From Cellulomonas edaphi (GTDB taxonomy: Bacteria; Actinomycetota; Actinomycetes; Actinomycetales; Cellulomonadaceae), in assembly GCF_030362815.1 (NCBI RefSeq), contig NZ_JAUCGR010000004.1, positions 339,617 through 403,616 of the forward strand: 64,000 nt of DNA, written 5' to 3'. Shown here in pieces: positions 1 through 10,726 of the stretch. The notes under the pieces were generated by a model, which saw only the letters and a program-made list of their open reading frames with translations, had not been told where the DNA came from and did no database searches. The translations under genes and the position numbers were made by a program. Position 1 is the first letter of the stretch; every line of letters begins with the position of its first letter.

Positions 1-1
1 C

Positions 2-106
2 GCCGACGAGGGCGACGCGTACCTGAACGTCGAGGAGCTGGGCGAGGGACTGCAGCGGGCCCGCGACCGGGCCGTCAGCGTCCTGCCCGGGGTGAACCGG
101 GGCTGA
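2..106 (+). CDS. C-terminal end of an unidentified protein (cut by window edge)
   Basis: The only frame open from the left edge that keeps the amino-acid composition of a real protein runs to a TGA at 104-106. It gives 34 residues ending in LPGVNRG, rich in Asp, Glu, Leu and Arg. I do not recognise the family. In other actinobacteria smc often precedes ftsY, but this tail has none of the SMC ATPase end motifs that I know, so I give no function. Confidence 0.5.
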   Translation, partial: ADEGDAYLNVEELGEGLQRARDRAVSVLPGVNRG

Positions 107-176
107 GCCCCGCTGAGGCACCCGCCGGCGAGGGCCGGGTGTCAGGTCGCCAGCAGTCGCCGCCGACCGTCAGACT

Positions 177-1418
177 GTGCCGGTGAACTCGGACACCTGG
201 ACCTATCTGATCGCCGCCGGCATCCCGGCCGCGCTCCTCGTCGCCGCCAGCACGGTCCTCGTGCGCCGGCGCCGCGAGGACCGTGACGACACCCCGTCGA
301 CGGGTGGCACGGACGTCCTGACCGCGCCGGAGCAGGAGGCCTCGTCGTCGGCTCCGCCCGTCTCACCCTCCGTCGGCACGGCACCCGACCTGCTGGCGCC
401 CGGCGCGGGCGAGCCGGGTCTCGCCGTGCCGGAGGACGTCGCGGAGGCGGACCTCGACGTCCAGCTCGACGTCCCGGCGCCCGTCGCGGGGCGCTTCACC
501 CGGCTGCGCGGGCGGCTCGCGCGCTCGGGGTCCCCGCTGGGTGCCCGCCTGCTCGCGGTCCTGTCCCGCGACCACCTGACGGAGGACGACTGGGACGAGC
601 TCGAGGAGACGCTGCTGCTGGCCGACGTCGGCGCGGGTCCGACGGGCGACCTCATCGAGGCGCTGCGCACCCGCGTGCGCGTCGAGGGCCTGCGCGAGCC
701 CGGCGCCGTGCGGGCCGTGCTGCGCGAGCAGCTGGTCGCGCTCGTCGACCCGACCCTCGACCGGTCCCTCAACCTCGCGCCCGGAGCGGACGCCGCGGGC
801 GCGCCGACGCCCGCCGTCGTGCTCGTCGTGGGCGTCAACGGCACGGGCAAGACGACGACGGTCGGCAAGCTGGCGCGCGTGCTCGTCGCCGAGGACCGGT
901 CCGTCGTCCTGGGCGCGGCGGACACGTTCCGCGCCGCGGCCGCGGACCAGCTCGAGACGTGGGGCTCGCGCGTGGGAGTGCCCACCGTGCGCTCGGACCG
1001 GGACGGCGCCGACCCGGCGGCGGTGGCGTTCGACGCCGTCCGCACGGGCAAGGCCTCGGGCGTCGACGTGGTGCTCGTGGACACGGCCGGCCGCCTGCAG
1101 AACAAGGCGGGTCTCATGGACGAGCTCGGCAAGATCACGCGCGTCATCACGCGCGAGGCGCCGTTGGCCGAGGTCCTGCTGGTCCTCGACGCGACGACCG
1201 GCCAGAACGGGCTCAACCAGGCTCGCGTGTTCGGCGAGGTGGCCGGCGTGACCGGCATCGTGCTGACCAAGCTGGACGGAACCGCGAAGGGCGGCATCGT
1301 CGTCGCGGTGCAGCGCGAGCTCGGCGTGCCGGTCAAGCTTGTCGGCCTGGGCGAGGGCCCCGACGACCTGGCACCGTTCGACGCCGAGACCTTCGTGGAC
1401 GGGCTCCTGGAGGGCTGA
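177..1418 (+). CDS. ftsY: Signal recognition particle receptor FtsY
   Basis: SRP-receptor GTPase that docks ribosome-Ffh complexes at the membrane for co-translational protein export. An N-terminal hydrophobic segment (about residues 9-25, IAAGIPAALLVAASTVL, followed by RRRR) suggests a membrane anchor, as in actinobacterial FtsY. An acidic, Pro-rich linker leads to the NG domain. The G1 loop GVNGTGKTTT lies near residue 215, DTAGR near 300 and TKLDGTAKGG near 363. About 413 aa, normal for the family. The start is uncertain: GTG 177 is the longest choice, but GTG 183 lies exactly 6 nt after a -10-like CAGACT (171-176), the pattern of probable leaderless genes elsewhere in this window. Its partner ffh follows at 5030. 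Confidence 0.95.
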   Translation: MPVNSDTWTYLIAAGIPAALLVAASTVLVRRRREDRDDTPSTGGTDVLTAPEQEASSSAPPVSPSVGTAPDLLAPGAGEPGLAVPEDVAEADLDVQLDVPAPVAGRFTRLRGRLARSGSPLGARLLAVLSRDHLTEDDWDELEETLLLADVGAGPTGDLIEALRTRVRVEGLREPGAVRAVLREQLVALVDPTLDRSLNLAPGADAAGAPTPAVVLVVGVNGTGKTTTVGKLARVLVAEDRSVVLGAADTFRAAAADQLETWGSRVGVPTVRSDRDGADPAAVAFDAVRTGKASGVDVVLVDTAGRLQNKAGLMDELGKITRVITREAPLAEVLLVLDATTGQNGLNQARVFGEVAGVTGIVLTKLDGTAKGGIVVAVQRELGVPVKLVGLGEGPDDLAPFDAETFVDGLLEG

Positions 1419-1448
1419 CCGCGAAACCGAACGTTTACGCGCACGTGA

Positions 1449-3203
<1,755 letters not shown>

Positions 3204-3207
3204 TCGG

Positions 3208-5004
3208 ATGACCTTCGAACGGCCGCCCGTGGGGGGCGCGGCCGGGAACGAGCCGACGCAGGTCCCGCACCCCGCACGTGGGGTGCGGGACCTGCGCGTC
3301 GAGAGGCTCGACCTGGCCGCCGGACTCACCGGCCCAGACACGGACGGCGTCGCCCGCCGCGCGGCGGTGGTCGCGCTCGTCAACCAGAGGCTCGCCGAGC
3401 TCTGGGAGGAGGCGACGGACGGGCACGACGTCGGCGGCGTCGCGCTCGGCGCCGTCGGGAGCATCGGGCGCGGCGACGCGAGCCCGGTGAGCGACCTGGA
3501 CCTGCTGCTGGTGCACGAGGGCCGCTCGCGCAGCGCCGAGGAGCTCGCGGCACTGGCGCAGCGGCTCTGGTACCCCATCTGGGACGCCGGCCTCGATCTC
3601 GACCACTCCGTCCGCTCGCTCGCCCAGTGCCGGCAGGTCGCCTCCAAGGACCTGCCGGCCGCGGTGGGGCTGCTCGACCTGCAGCCGGTCGCGGGCGACG
3701 CCGTGGTGGTCTCCCGGGCCAAGTCGGCGCTGCTGGAGGACTGGCGGGCCGCGGCCCGCCGCCGGCTGCCCGAGCTGATCGCCTCCACGCGCGAGCGGGC
3801 GGAGCGCCACGGCGAGCTCGCGTACCTCATCGAGCCGGAGCTCAAGGAGGCGCGCGGCGGGATCCGCGACGCCGTGGTGCTCTCGGCGCTCACGGCGTCC
3901 TGGCTCACGGACCGGCCGCACGGCGCGGTCGACCGCGCCTACGCGCACCTGCTCGACGTCCGCGACACGGTGCAGGTCATCACCCGGCGGCACACCAACC
4001 GCCTGCTGCTCGCCGACCAGGACGAGGTCGCGGCGCTCGTCGGCTTCGACGACCGCGACGACCTGCTGGCATCCATCGCCGAGGCGGGGCGCGTCATCTC
4101 CTACGCGCTCGACACCACGGCGCGCAACGCGCGCCAGGCGCTGCAGCGTCCCGCACGCGGCCCCGTGTTCGTCCGGGGCCGGCGGACGCCGCCGAGGCTG
4201 CGGGCCATCGCGGAGGGTCTGGTCGAGCACGACGGCGAGATCGTGCTGGCGGTCGACGCGAAGCCGGCCGACGACCCGCTGCTCGCCCTGCGAGCCGCGG
4301 CGACCGCGGCCCGCACCGGGCTGGTGCTGTCGCCCGTCTCGGTCGCGAACCTGACCGCGACGCCCCCGCTGCCCGAGCCGTGGCCCAAGGCGGCGCGCGC
4401 CTACCTGTTGCAGCTGCTCGCTTCGGGGCACGCGCAGACGCCCATCTGGGAGGCGCTCGACCTCGCGGGCGTGGTCACCACCTGGATCCCCGAGTGGGCG
4501 GGCGTGCGCAACCGCCCGCAGCGCTCGCCCGTGCACCGGCACACGGTGGACCGCCACCTCGTGGAGACCGTGGCCAACGCCGCGTCGCAGCGGCGCGAGC
4601 TCGAGCTGGGGGACACCCTGCTGCTCGCCGCGCTGCTGCACGACATCGGCAAGCGGGCCGGCGCGGGGGACCACAGCGTCGAGGGCGCGCGCCTGGCCGG
4701 CCCGATCGTGACGCGGATGGGGTTCGGCGCGCAGGTGGCGGCCGACGTCACGCGGTTGGTGCGCGAGCACCTCACGCTCGTCGACCTGGCCACCACGGCC
4801 GACCCCGACGACCCGCAGACCGTGGAGCGGCTGCTCGCGGCCGTGGACCACCGCGCCGACCTGCTCGCCGCGCTGCGCGTGCTCAGCGAGGCGGACGCCG
4901 TCGCGGCCGGCCCGGCGGCATGGAGCGCGTGGCGTGCCACGCTCCTCGACGACCTCGTGGCACGAGCCCAGCGCGTCCTGGCGGGTACCCTGGACCGTCC
5001 CTGA
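3208..5004 (+). CDS. glnD: PII-modifying nucleotidyltransferase GlnD, lacking ACT domains
   Basis: Adds or removes a nucleotide on PII according to nitrogen status. The nucleotidyltransferase motif [18 protein letters not shown] lies at about residues 82-100, including the metal-binding SDLD. The HD phosphohydrolase domain (HRHTVDRH near 443, [10 protein letters not shown] near 475, EHLTL near 513) removes the modification. The protein ends at residue 598, roughly 40 residues after the HD domain. E. coli GlnD (about 890 aa) and the mycobacterial and streptomycete forms (about 800 aa) carry two C-terminal ACT domains that sense glutamine; none is present here. ffh starts 26 bases later, so no room remains and no frameshift remnant is visible. 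Start chosen at ATG 3208, just after glnB. Confidence 0.92.
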   Translation: MTFERPPVGGAAGNEPTQVPHPARGVRDLRVERLDLAAGLTGPDTDGVARRAAVVALVNQRLAELWEEATDGHDVGGVALGAVGSIGRGDASPVSDLDLLLVHEGRSRSAEELAALAQRLWYPIWDAGLDLDHSVRSLAQCRQVASKDLPAAVGLLDLQPVAGDAVVVSRAKSALLEDWRAAARRRLPELIASTRERAERHGELAYLIEPELKEARGGIRDAVVLSALTASWLTDRPHGAVDRAYAHLLDVRDTVQVITRRHTNRLLLADQDEVAALVGFDDRDDLLASIAEAGRVISYALDTTARNARQALQRPARGPVFVRGRRTPPRLRAIAEGLVEHDGEIVLAVDAKPADDPLLALRAAATAARTGLVLSPVSVANLTATPPLPEPWPKAARAYLLQLLASGHAQTPIWEALDLAGVVTTWIPEWAGVRNRPQRSPVHRHTVDRHLVETVANAASQRRELELGDTLLLAALLHDIGKRAGAGDHSVEGARLAGPIVTRMGFGAQVAADVTRLVREHLTLVDLATTADPDDPQTVERLLAAVDHRADLLAALRVLSEADAVAAGPAAWSAWRATLLDDLVARAQRVLAGTLDRP

Positions 5005-5029
5005 CCCATCGATCCGTGAGGACCGCCAG

Positions 5030-6622
5030 GTGTTCGCCACCCTGTCCGACCGACTGACGTCGACCTTCAAGAACCTGCGCACCAAGGGGCGGCTGTCCGA
5101 GGCGGACATCGACGCCACCGTGCGCGAGATCCGCCGCGCCCTGCTGGACGCGGACGTCGCCGTCCCCGTGGTCCGCTCGTTCACGGGGGCCGTGCGCGAG
5201 CGCGCGCTGTCGGCCGAGGTCTCGGCCGCGCTGAACCCGGCGCAGCAGATCGTCAAGATCGTCAACGAGGAGCTCGTCGCGATCCTCGGCGGCGACACGC
5301 GCACGCTGAACATGGCGAAGAACCCGCCGACGGTCATCCTCCTGGCGGGTCTCCAGGGTGCCGGCAAGACGACCCTCGCGGGCAAGCTCGCGCTGCACCT
5401 GAAGTCGCAGGGGCACACGCCGCTGCTCGTGGCCGCCGACCTGCAGCGTCCCAACGCGGTGACCCAGCTCCAGGTGGTCGGCGAGCGTGCCGGCGTGCCC
5501 GTGTTCGCGCCGCACCCCGGCAACCAGGGCTCCGACGACGTGCTGCCGTTCGGCGCGGACCCGGTGGGCGTGGCGCGCGCCGGCCTTGAGACCGCACACC
5601 AGCGCCAGCACGACGTCCTCATCGTCGACACCGCGGGACGCCTGGGCGTCGACGCCGACCTCATGCAGCAGGCGTCGGACATCCGCGACGCGGTGAGCCC
5701 CGACGAGATCCTGTTCGTCATCGACGCGATGATCGGCCAGGACGCCGTGACGACCGCGCAGGCCTTCGCCGACGGCGTGGGCTTCACGGGTGTCGTGCTG
5801 TCCAAGCTGGACGGCGACGCCCGCGGTGGCGCGGCCCTCTCGGTCGCCTCGGTGACCGGCCGGCCGATCATGTACGCGAGCACCGGTGAGAAGCTCACCG
5901 ACTTCGAGGTGTTCCACCCGGACCGCATGGCGTCGCGCATCCTCGACATGGGCGACGTGCTCACCCTCATCGAGCAGGCCGAGAAGAACTTCGACGCCGA
6001 GCAGACCGAGAAGATGGCGGGCAAGCTCGCCGCGGGCGAGGACTTCACGCTCGAGGACTTCCTCGAGCAGATGAACCAGCTCAAGAAGATGGGCTCGATG
6101 AAGAAGATGTTCGGGATGCTCCCGGGCATGGGTCAGATGCGCGAGGCGCTGGACAACTTCGACGAGCGTGACGTCGACAGGATCGAGGCGATCATCCGCT
6201 CGATGACGCCCGCCGAGCGCCGGAACCCCAAGATCATCAACGGCTCGCGTCGCTCGCGCATCGCGGCCGGCTCGGGCACCACCCCCACGGACATCAACCA
6301 GCTGCTGCAGCGCTTCGAGGGCGCGCAGAAGATGATGAAGCAGATGGCCAAGGGCGGAGGCATGCCGGGCATGCCTCCGGGCATGGGCAACCTGCCGGGC
6401 ATGGGCGGGAAGAAGTCGCGGGGCAAGCAGGCGCCCGCACGCAAGATCAAGGGCAAGTCGGGCAACCCGGCGCTGCGGGCTCAGCAGGAGCGCGGCATCG
6501 CGACCAAGCCCGCGGCGCCCGCCGGCTCGGCCTTCGGGCTGGGCGCCGCCGCGCCGAAGGACGTCGACCCCTCGACGCTCGAGCTCCCGGCGGGGCTCGA
6601 CAAGTTCCTCGGGGGTCGCTGA
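5030..6622 (+). CDS. ffh: Signal recognition particle protein Ffh
   Basis: SRP54 homologue, 530 aa, binding signal sequences and 4.5S RNA and delivering nascent membrane proteins to FtsY. The N domain begins FATLSDRLTSTFKNL. The G domain has GLQGAGKTTLAGKLA near residue 107, DTAGRLG near 201 and SKLDGDARGG near 257. A Met-rich M domain (KKMGSMKKMFGMLPGMG, about residues 345-365) is followed by a Gly/Met-rich stretch and a basic tail typical of actinobacterial Ffh. The GTG at 5030 is preceded by GTGAGGA (5016-5022) and gives the normal N-terminus; longer reading upstream runs into glnD. Confidence 0.97.
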   Translation: MFATLSDRLTSTFKNLRTKGRLSEADIDATVREIRRALLDADVAVPVVRSFTGAVRERALSAEVSAALNPAQQIVKIVNEELVAILGGDTRTLNMAKNPPTVILLAGLQGAGKTTLAGKLALHLKSQGHTPLLVAADLQRPNAVTQLQVVGERAGVPVFAPHPGNQGSDDVLPFGADPVGVARAGLETAHQRQHDVLIVDTAGRLGVDADLMQQASDIRDAVSPDEILFVIDAMIGQDAVTTAQAFADGVGFTGVVLSKLDGDARGGAALSVASVTGRPIMYASTGEKLTDFEVFHPDRMASRILDMGDVLTLIEQAEKNFDAEQTEKMAGKLAAGEDFTLEDFLEQMNQLKKMGSMKKMFGMLPGMGQMREALDNFDERDVDRIEAIIRSMTPAERRNPKIINGSRRSRIAAGSGTTPTDINQLLQRFEGAQKMMKQMAKGGGMPGMPPGMGNLPGMGGKKSRGKQAPARKIKGKSGNPALRAQQERGIATKPAAPAGSAFGLGAAAPKDVDPSTLELPAGLDKFLGGR

Positions 6623-6626
6623 TCCG

Positions 6627-7712
6627 ATGACCGCGCTGCACCTGCGCGGCACGGTGGTCCTCGACGACGACCGCGAGGTCGGCGAGGTGTGGGTGGTCGG
6701 CGGGCGGCTGACCTTCACGCGTCCGTCGCTGCCGACGACGACGCTCGAGGGCGTCGTGCTGCCCGGGCTCGTGGACGTGCACTGCCACGTCGGGCTCGCC
6801 GCGGACGGACCCGTCGCGGACGAGGTCGCGGAGGCTCAGGCCCGGGCGGACCGGGACTCGGGGGTCCTGCTGGTCCGCGACGCCGGGTCGCCGGCGGACA
6901 CGGCCTGGGTCCATGCGCGCGAGGACCTGCCCCGGCTGATCCGCAGCGGCCGCCACCTGGCGCTGCCCAAGCGGTACCTGCGCCACTACGGACGCGAGCT
7001 GTCCTCTCCGTCGGAGCTGCCCGCGGCGGTCCGCGAGGAGGCGGCGCGGGGCGACGGGTGGGTCAAGCTCGTCGCGGACTGGATCGACCGGTCGCTCGGC
7101 GAGGACGCCGACCTGACGCCCCTGTGGCCGGCCGAGGTGCTGCGCGAGGCCGTCGACGCGGCGCACGCGGCGGGTGCCCGCGCCACGGCGCACACGTTCG
7201 CCGCGGAGTCGCTCGACGACCTGCTCGACGCCGGCATCGACTGCCTCGAGCACGCCACCGGTGCCTCGCCGCACCACATCGACAGGATCGCCGCGGCAGG
7301 CATCCCCGTGACCGCGACCCTCCTGCAGATCGCGCAGTTCCCGACCATCGCCGACCAGGGCGCTCGCTTCCCGCGGTTCGCGGCGCGGATGAGGGCGATG
7401 GGGGAGCGGCGCTACGAGCACGTCCGGGACCTCCACGACGCCGGCGTGCCGGTGCTCGTCGGCACCGACGCGGGCGGCACGCTCCGGCACGGCCTGATCG
7501 CCGCCGAGGCGCTCGAGATGACCCGCGCGGGCATCCCGGCCCGCGAGGTCGTCGCCGCGGCCAGCTGGCGCACGCGGCGGTGGCTGGGCGTGCCGTCCAT
7601 CGAGGAGGGCGCGAGCGCGGACGTCGTGGTCTACGCCGACGACCCGCGGGTCGAGATCCAGGCGCTGGCAGCGCCGAGGTCCGTGATCCTGCGAGGCGTC
7701 GCCCGGCCCTGA
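6627..7712 (+). CDS. Amidohydrolase family protein
   Basis: Metal-dependent hydrolase of the amidohydrolase (TIM-barrel) superfamily, 361 aa. It has the N-terminal HCHVG motif (about residue 52), a candidate bridging lysine in WVKLVADW (about 148), His residues in ATAHTFAAE (about 190) and CLEHATG (about 210), and the metal-binding Asp in VGTDAGGTLRHG (about 279). The substrate cannot be told from sequence; relatives include imidazolonepropionase- and prolidase-like enzymes. ATG lies five bases after ffh, suggesting co-transcription. No signal peptide, so cytoplasmic. Confidence 0.85.
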   Translation: MTALHLRGTVVLDDDREVGEVWVVGGRLTFTRPSLPTTTLEGVVLPGLVDVHCHVGLAADGPVADEVAEAQARADRDSGVLLVRDAGSPADTAWVHAREDLPRLIRSGRHLALPKRYLRHYGRELSSPSELPAAVREEAARGDGWVKLVADWIDRSLGEDADLTPLWPAEVLREAVDAAHAAGARATAHTFAAESLDDLLDAGIDCLEHATGASPHHIDRIAAAGIPVTATLLQIAQFPTIADQGARFPRFAARMRAMGERRYEHVRDLHDAGVPVLVGTDAGGTLRHGLIAAEALEMTRAGIPAREVVAAASWRTRRWLGVPSIEEGASADVVVYADDPRVEIQALAAPRSVILRGVARP

Positions 7713-7756
7713 GCGCTGAGCGGCCCACGGGCCCCGTCGTGGCGCGGGTCACGGTG

Positions 7757-7786
7757 TTGGGGGGCGCCCGACTCGTCTGGCACAAT
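7757..7786 (+). promoter_or_regulatory. Probable promoter of the rpsP operon
   Basis: TTGGGG (7757-7762) is followed 18 bases later by CACAAT (7781-7786), a -10 form seen several times in this window. Transcription from here would leave a leader of about 120 bases before rpsP. No transcript data support it. Confidence 0.45.
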
Positions 7787-7914
7787 GGTCGGCTGTACCC
7801 GATGGAGGCAGCCCCTCTACCTGCCCTCGTCGCGTCCTTCGTGCCACCGGCTGGCCCAACCCCACGGGCCGTGCGGCAGCGCAACCACAGCAGACCTCAG
7901 GAGAAGACCACACC

Positions 7915-8346
7915 GTGGCCACCAAGATTCGTCTCAAGCGCCTGGGCAAGATCCGCGCGCCGTACTACCGCATCGTCGTCGCCGACTCGCGCACCAAGCG
8001 CGACGGTCGCGTGATCGAGGAGATCGGCAAGTACCACCCCACCGAGGAGCCCTCGTTCATCGAGGTCGACTCCGAGCGTGCGCAGTACTGGCTCGGCGTC
8101 GGCGCGCAGCCGACCGAGCAGGTCGCCGTCCTTCTCAAGATCACCGGTGACTGGCAGAAGTTCAAGAACCTGCCCGGCCAGGAGGGCACCCTCCGCACCA
8201 AGGCCGACAAGGCCGACCCGAAGGCCGCCATCGAGGCCGCCGCCGCCGACGCCGAGAAGGTCAAGGCGAAGGCGTCGGAGAAGAAGGCCGAGGCCCCCGC
8301 GGCCGAGGCCCCGGCCGCCGAGGCCACCGAGGACGAGCAGGCCTGA
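7915..8346 (+). CDS. rpsP: 30S ribosomal protein S16
   Basis: Small-subunit ribosomal protein bS16. The conserved core ([19 protein letters not shown] ... [14 protein letters not shown]) fills the first 80 residues or so. At 143 aa it is longer than the E. coli protein (82 aa) because of an Ala/Glu/Lys-rich C-terminal tail ending in repeats of AEAPAAEA, common in high-GC actinobacteria. GTG start with AGGAGA seven bases upstream. The stop overlaps the start of the KH-domain gene, and rimM-trmD-rplS follow as in most actinobacteria. Confidence 0.97.
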   Translation: MATKIRLKRLGKIRAPYYRIVVADSRTKRDGRVIEEIGKYHPTEEPSFIEVDSERAQYWLGVGAQPTEQVAVLLKITGDWQKFKNLPGQEGTLRTKADKADPKAAIEAAAADAEKVKAKASEKKAEAPAAEAPAAEATEDEQA

Positions 8347-8585
8347 TGCTCGCCGAGGCGCTCGAGCACCTGGTGCGCGGCATCGTCGACCACCCTGACG
8401 ACGTCCGCGTGAGCTCCTCGTCGCTGCGACGCGGCGAGCTGCTGGAGGTCCGGGTCCACCCGGACGACCTCGGTCGCGTCATCGGGCGCGCCGGCCGGAC
8501 CGCCAAGGCGCTGCGCACGGTGGTGGGGGCGCTGTCCTCCGACGGCTCCGTGCGCGTCGACGTGGTCGACGTCGACCGGCGCTGA
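8346..8585 (+). CDS. khpA: KH-domain RNA-binding protein KhpA
   Basis: Single KH-domain protein of 79 aa (UPF0109 family), with the GxxG loop in RVIGRAGRTAKALRTVV. Family members bind structured RNA, often with a second protein (KhpB/EloR), and influence cell elongation and translation; the role here is by family. Position between rpsP and rimM is the conserved one. The start codon shares one base with the rpsP stop (TGATG), so expression is probably coupled. Confidence 0.93.
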   Translation: MLAEALEHLVRGIVDHPDDVRVSSSSLRRGELLEVRVHPDDLGRVIGRAGRTAKALRTVVGALSSDGSVRVDVVDVDRR

Positions 8586-8626
8586 GCCGGGCGCGTCCAG
8601 CCTCGGCAACGCATCGCACAGCTCCA

Positions 8627-8664
8627 CGAAGGCCCGGTCCCCTACCCTGGGGGCCGGGCCTTCG
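8627..8664 (+). terminator. Long hairpin between khpA and rimM
   Basis: CGAAGGCCCGG (8627-8637) pairs with CCGGGCCTTCG (8654-8664). The stem continues inward through one G-T pair and CCCC/GGGG, giving about 16 base pairs with a six-base loop. There is no T run, which is usual for actinobacterial terminators. It ends 19 bases before rimM, so it may act as a partial terminator or RNA processing site. Confidence 0.6.
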
Positions 8665-8683
8665 CCCACGTCACGGAGGAAAC

Positions 8684-9244
8684 ATGGAACTCGTCGTCGC
8701 GGTCGTCGGCCGTGCCCACGGGCTGCGCGGTGAGGTCGGGCTCGACCTGCGCACCGACGCGCCCGACGAGCGTCTCGCCGTCGGCTCGGTGCTGACCACG
8801 CAGCCCGCGTCGGCCGGCCCGCTCACGATCGTCGGCACGCGGATCCAGCAGGGTCGCTGGTACGTGCAGTTCGCGGAGGTGCAGGACCGCACCGCGGCCG
8901 AGGCGCTGCGGGGCACCACCATCGTCACGGACTCGGAGGAGTCCGACGACTCCGACGACGAGGACGCCTGGTACCCGCACGAGCTCGCGGGCCTACGGGC
9001 CGAGCACGTCGACGGGCGCGTCCTGGGCGAGATCGTGGGCCTCGAGCACCTGCCGGCCCACGACGTGCTGGTGCTGCGCGAGACCGACGGCGCACGCACG
9101 CTGGTCCCGTTCGTCCGCGCGATCGTCCCGGTCGTGGACGTCGCCGGTGGCCGCGTGGTGCTCGACCCCCCGGGCGGCCTGCTCGCCTCGGACGTCGCCA
9201 ACCTCGTCGTCTCGGACGAGACGCGCGGCCCGGCCGAGGACTGA
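8684..9244 (+). CDS. rimM: Ribosome maturation factor RimM
   Basis: 16S rRNA processing and 30S assembly factor, 186 aa. The N-terminal domain opens with [21 protein letters not shown], the usual [10 protein letters not shown] signature. The PRC-barrel domain begins near [11 protein letters not shown] (about residue 97) and ends with [12 protein letters not shown]. The ATG follows GGAGGAAAC. A short acidic insert ([10 protein letters not shown], residues about 85-95) separates the two domains. trmD starts two bases after the stop. Confidence 0.96.
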   Translation: MELVVAVVGRAHGLRGEVGLDLRTDAPDERLAVGSVLTTQPASAGPLTIVGTRIQQGRWYVQFAEVQDRTAAEALRGTTIVTDSEESDDSDDEDAWYPHELAGLRAEHVDGRVLGEIVGLEHLPAHDVLVLRETDGARTLVPFVRAIVPVVDVAGGRVVLDPPGGLLASDVANLVVSDETRGPAED

Positions 9245-9245
9245 C

Positions 9246-10022
9246 GTGCGCATCGACGTCGTCTCGATCTTCCCGGACTACCTCGCACCGCTCGGGCTGT
9301 CGCTCGTCGGCAAGGCGCGCGAGTCGGGCCTGCTGGACCTGCGCGTGCACGACCTGCGCGACTGGACCACGGACCGGCACCGCACGGTGGACGACACCCC
9401 GTTCGGCGGCGGTGCGGGCATGGTCATGCGGCCGGACGTGTGGGGGCGCGCGCTCGACGACGTGCTCGACGACGGCGCGCACCTGCTGATCCCGACGCCC
9501 TCCGGCGAGCCGCTCACGCAGCGCACCGCAGAGGCGCTGGCCACCGAGCAGCACCTGGTCATCGCGTGCGGCCGCTACGAGGGGATCGACGCACGGGTCG
9601 CGGAGCACTACCGCGCGCGCCCGGGCGTCCGCGTCAGCGAGTTCTCCATCGGCGACTACGTGCTCAACGGGGGAGAGGTGGCCGCGCTCGTCGTCGTCGA
9701 GGCGGTGGGCCGGCTGCTGCCTGGTGTGGTGGGCAACCCGCACTCGCTCGTCGAGGAGTCGCACGGCGCGGCCGGGCTGCTCGAGTACCCGGTGTACACC
9801 AAGCCGCCCGCGTGGGCGGACCTCGAGATCCCCGACGTCCTGCTGTCGGGCCATCACGCCCGCATCGAGCGGTGGCGGCGGGACCAGGCGCTGGCGCGCA
9901 CCGCGGCGCGGCGCCCGGACATGATCGCCGCGCTGGATCTCGCGGGTCTCGACAAGCACGATCTCGCGACGCTCGCCGAGCTCGGATGGCGGCCCGAGGG
10001 CGGGAGCCTGGCGCGGTCCTGA
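9246..10022 (+). CDS. trmD: tRNA (guanine-N1-)-methyltransferase TrmD
   Basis: Methylates G37 of tRNAs reading CNN codons, preventing frameshifting; SPOUT family with a trefoil knot. 258 aa from GTG 9246 ([12 protein letters not shown]). Recognisable blocks include [24 protein letters not shown] and [12 protein letters not shown], which form the AdoMet-binding knot, and [10 protein letters not shown] further on. The gene starts two bases after rimM. Confidence 0.97.
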   Translation: MRIDVVSIFPDYLAPLGLSLVGKARESGLLDLRVHDLRDWTTDRHRTVDDTPFGGGAGMVMRPDVWGRALDDVLDDGAHLLIPTPSGEPLTQRTAEALATEQHLVIACGRYEGIDARVAEHYRARPGVRVSEFSIGDYVLNGGEVAALVVVEAVGRLLPGVVGNPHSLVEESHGAAGLLEYPVYTKPPAWADLEIPDVLLSGHHARIERWRRDQALARTAARRPDMIAALDLAGLDKHDLATLAELGWRPEGGSLARS

Positions 10023-10047
10023 TTTCCGCCGGCGTGGCCCGCTGTGG

Positions 10048-10236
10048 CAGAATCGCCTGTTGGTGCGCGTACGGCCGCGTCTCTGCCACAGGGGAGACGA
10101 TCACGGCCACCCGGGACTCGGTTCACGGACGCACCCGAACCAGACCATGGGGACGTCGGTCCTTGCCCGCCTGCGCGGGTGCCCGGCGGCCCACGATGAC
10201 GCTCCTGACCTGTGGCAGGGCGGGGAAGTGAACACC
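10048..10236 (+). promoter_or_regulatory. rplS promoter and structured 5' leader
   Basis: A -10-like CAGAAT (10048-10053) would start a transcript with a leader of about 175 bases. In it, 10081-10092 (CTCTGCCACAGG) can pair with 10209-10220 (CCTGTGGCAGGG): 12 pairs including one G-U. The second arm ends one base before the rplS ribosome-binding purines (10222-10228). Smaller hairpins lie between, for example GGTTC/GAACC and CCCGC/GCGGG. A further copy, CTGTGGCAG (10042-10050), overlaps the -10. This could be a translational control leader; that is inference. Confidence 0.45.
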
Positions 10237-10602
10237 ATGCACACGCTCGACCAGGTCGACGCAGCGTCGCTGCGCTCCGACATCCCGGACTTCCGCGCCG
10301 GCGACACGCTCAAGGTCAACGTCAAGGTCGTCGAGGGCAACCGCTCGCGCATCCAGGCGTTCCAGGGTGTCGTCATCGCCCGCCAGGGCGACGGCGTCCG
10401 CGAGACCTTCACGGTCCGCAAGGTCAGCTTCCAGGTCGGCGTCGAGCGCACGTTCCCCGTGCACTCCCCGAGCCTGGACTCGATCGAGGTCGTGACGCGC
10501 GGTGACGTCCGTCGCGCGAAGCTGTACTACCTGCGCAAGCTCCGCGGCAAGAAGGCCAAGATCAAGGAGAAGCGCGACTCGATCCCGGCCAAGAAGGCCT
10601 GA
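10237..10602 (+). CDS. rplS: 50S ribosomal protein L19
   Basis: Large-subunit protein bL19 at the subunit interface, 121 aa. The sequence has [37 protein letters not shown] and the conserved [11 protein letters not shown]. Start ATG 10237 is chosen because GGGGAAG ends eight bases upstream; GTG 10228 is in frame but would leave almost no spacing to the same purines. The gene follows trmD after a 214-base structured gap and is followed by a strong hairpin. Confidence 0.97.
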   Translation: MHTLDQVDAASLRSDIPDFRAGDTLKVNVKVVEGNRSRIQAFQGVVIARQGDGVRETFTVRKVSFQVGVERTFPVHSPSLDSIEVVTRGDVRRAKLYYLRKLRGKKAKIKEKRDSIPAKKA

Positions 10603-10619
10603 CGATCACGCAGCGTCCT

Positions 10620-10653
10620 CGACGGGCGGTCACCTCCGGGTGGCCGCCCGTCG
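10620..10653 (+). terminator. Terminator hairpin after rplS
   Basis: CGACGGGCGG (10620-10629) pairs with CCGCCCGTCG (10644-10653); inside, a G-T pair and CACC/GGTG extend the stem to 15 pairs around a TCCG loop. It lies 18 bases after the rplS stop. Confidence 0.75.
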
Positions 10654-10726
10654 GCGTACCGGGGAACGTGCGTCTCGGCCCGCGGCGGTGTGCACAGGAC
10701 CCGTCCGGGCATGCGAGAGTTGCGTG

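Noticed and set aside
10228..10236. GTG 10228 as the rplS start
   Set aside because: It overlaps the GGGGAAG ribosome site; ATG 10237 has proper spacing and the family N-terminus.
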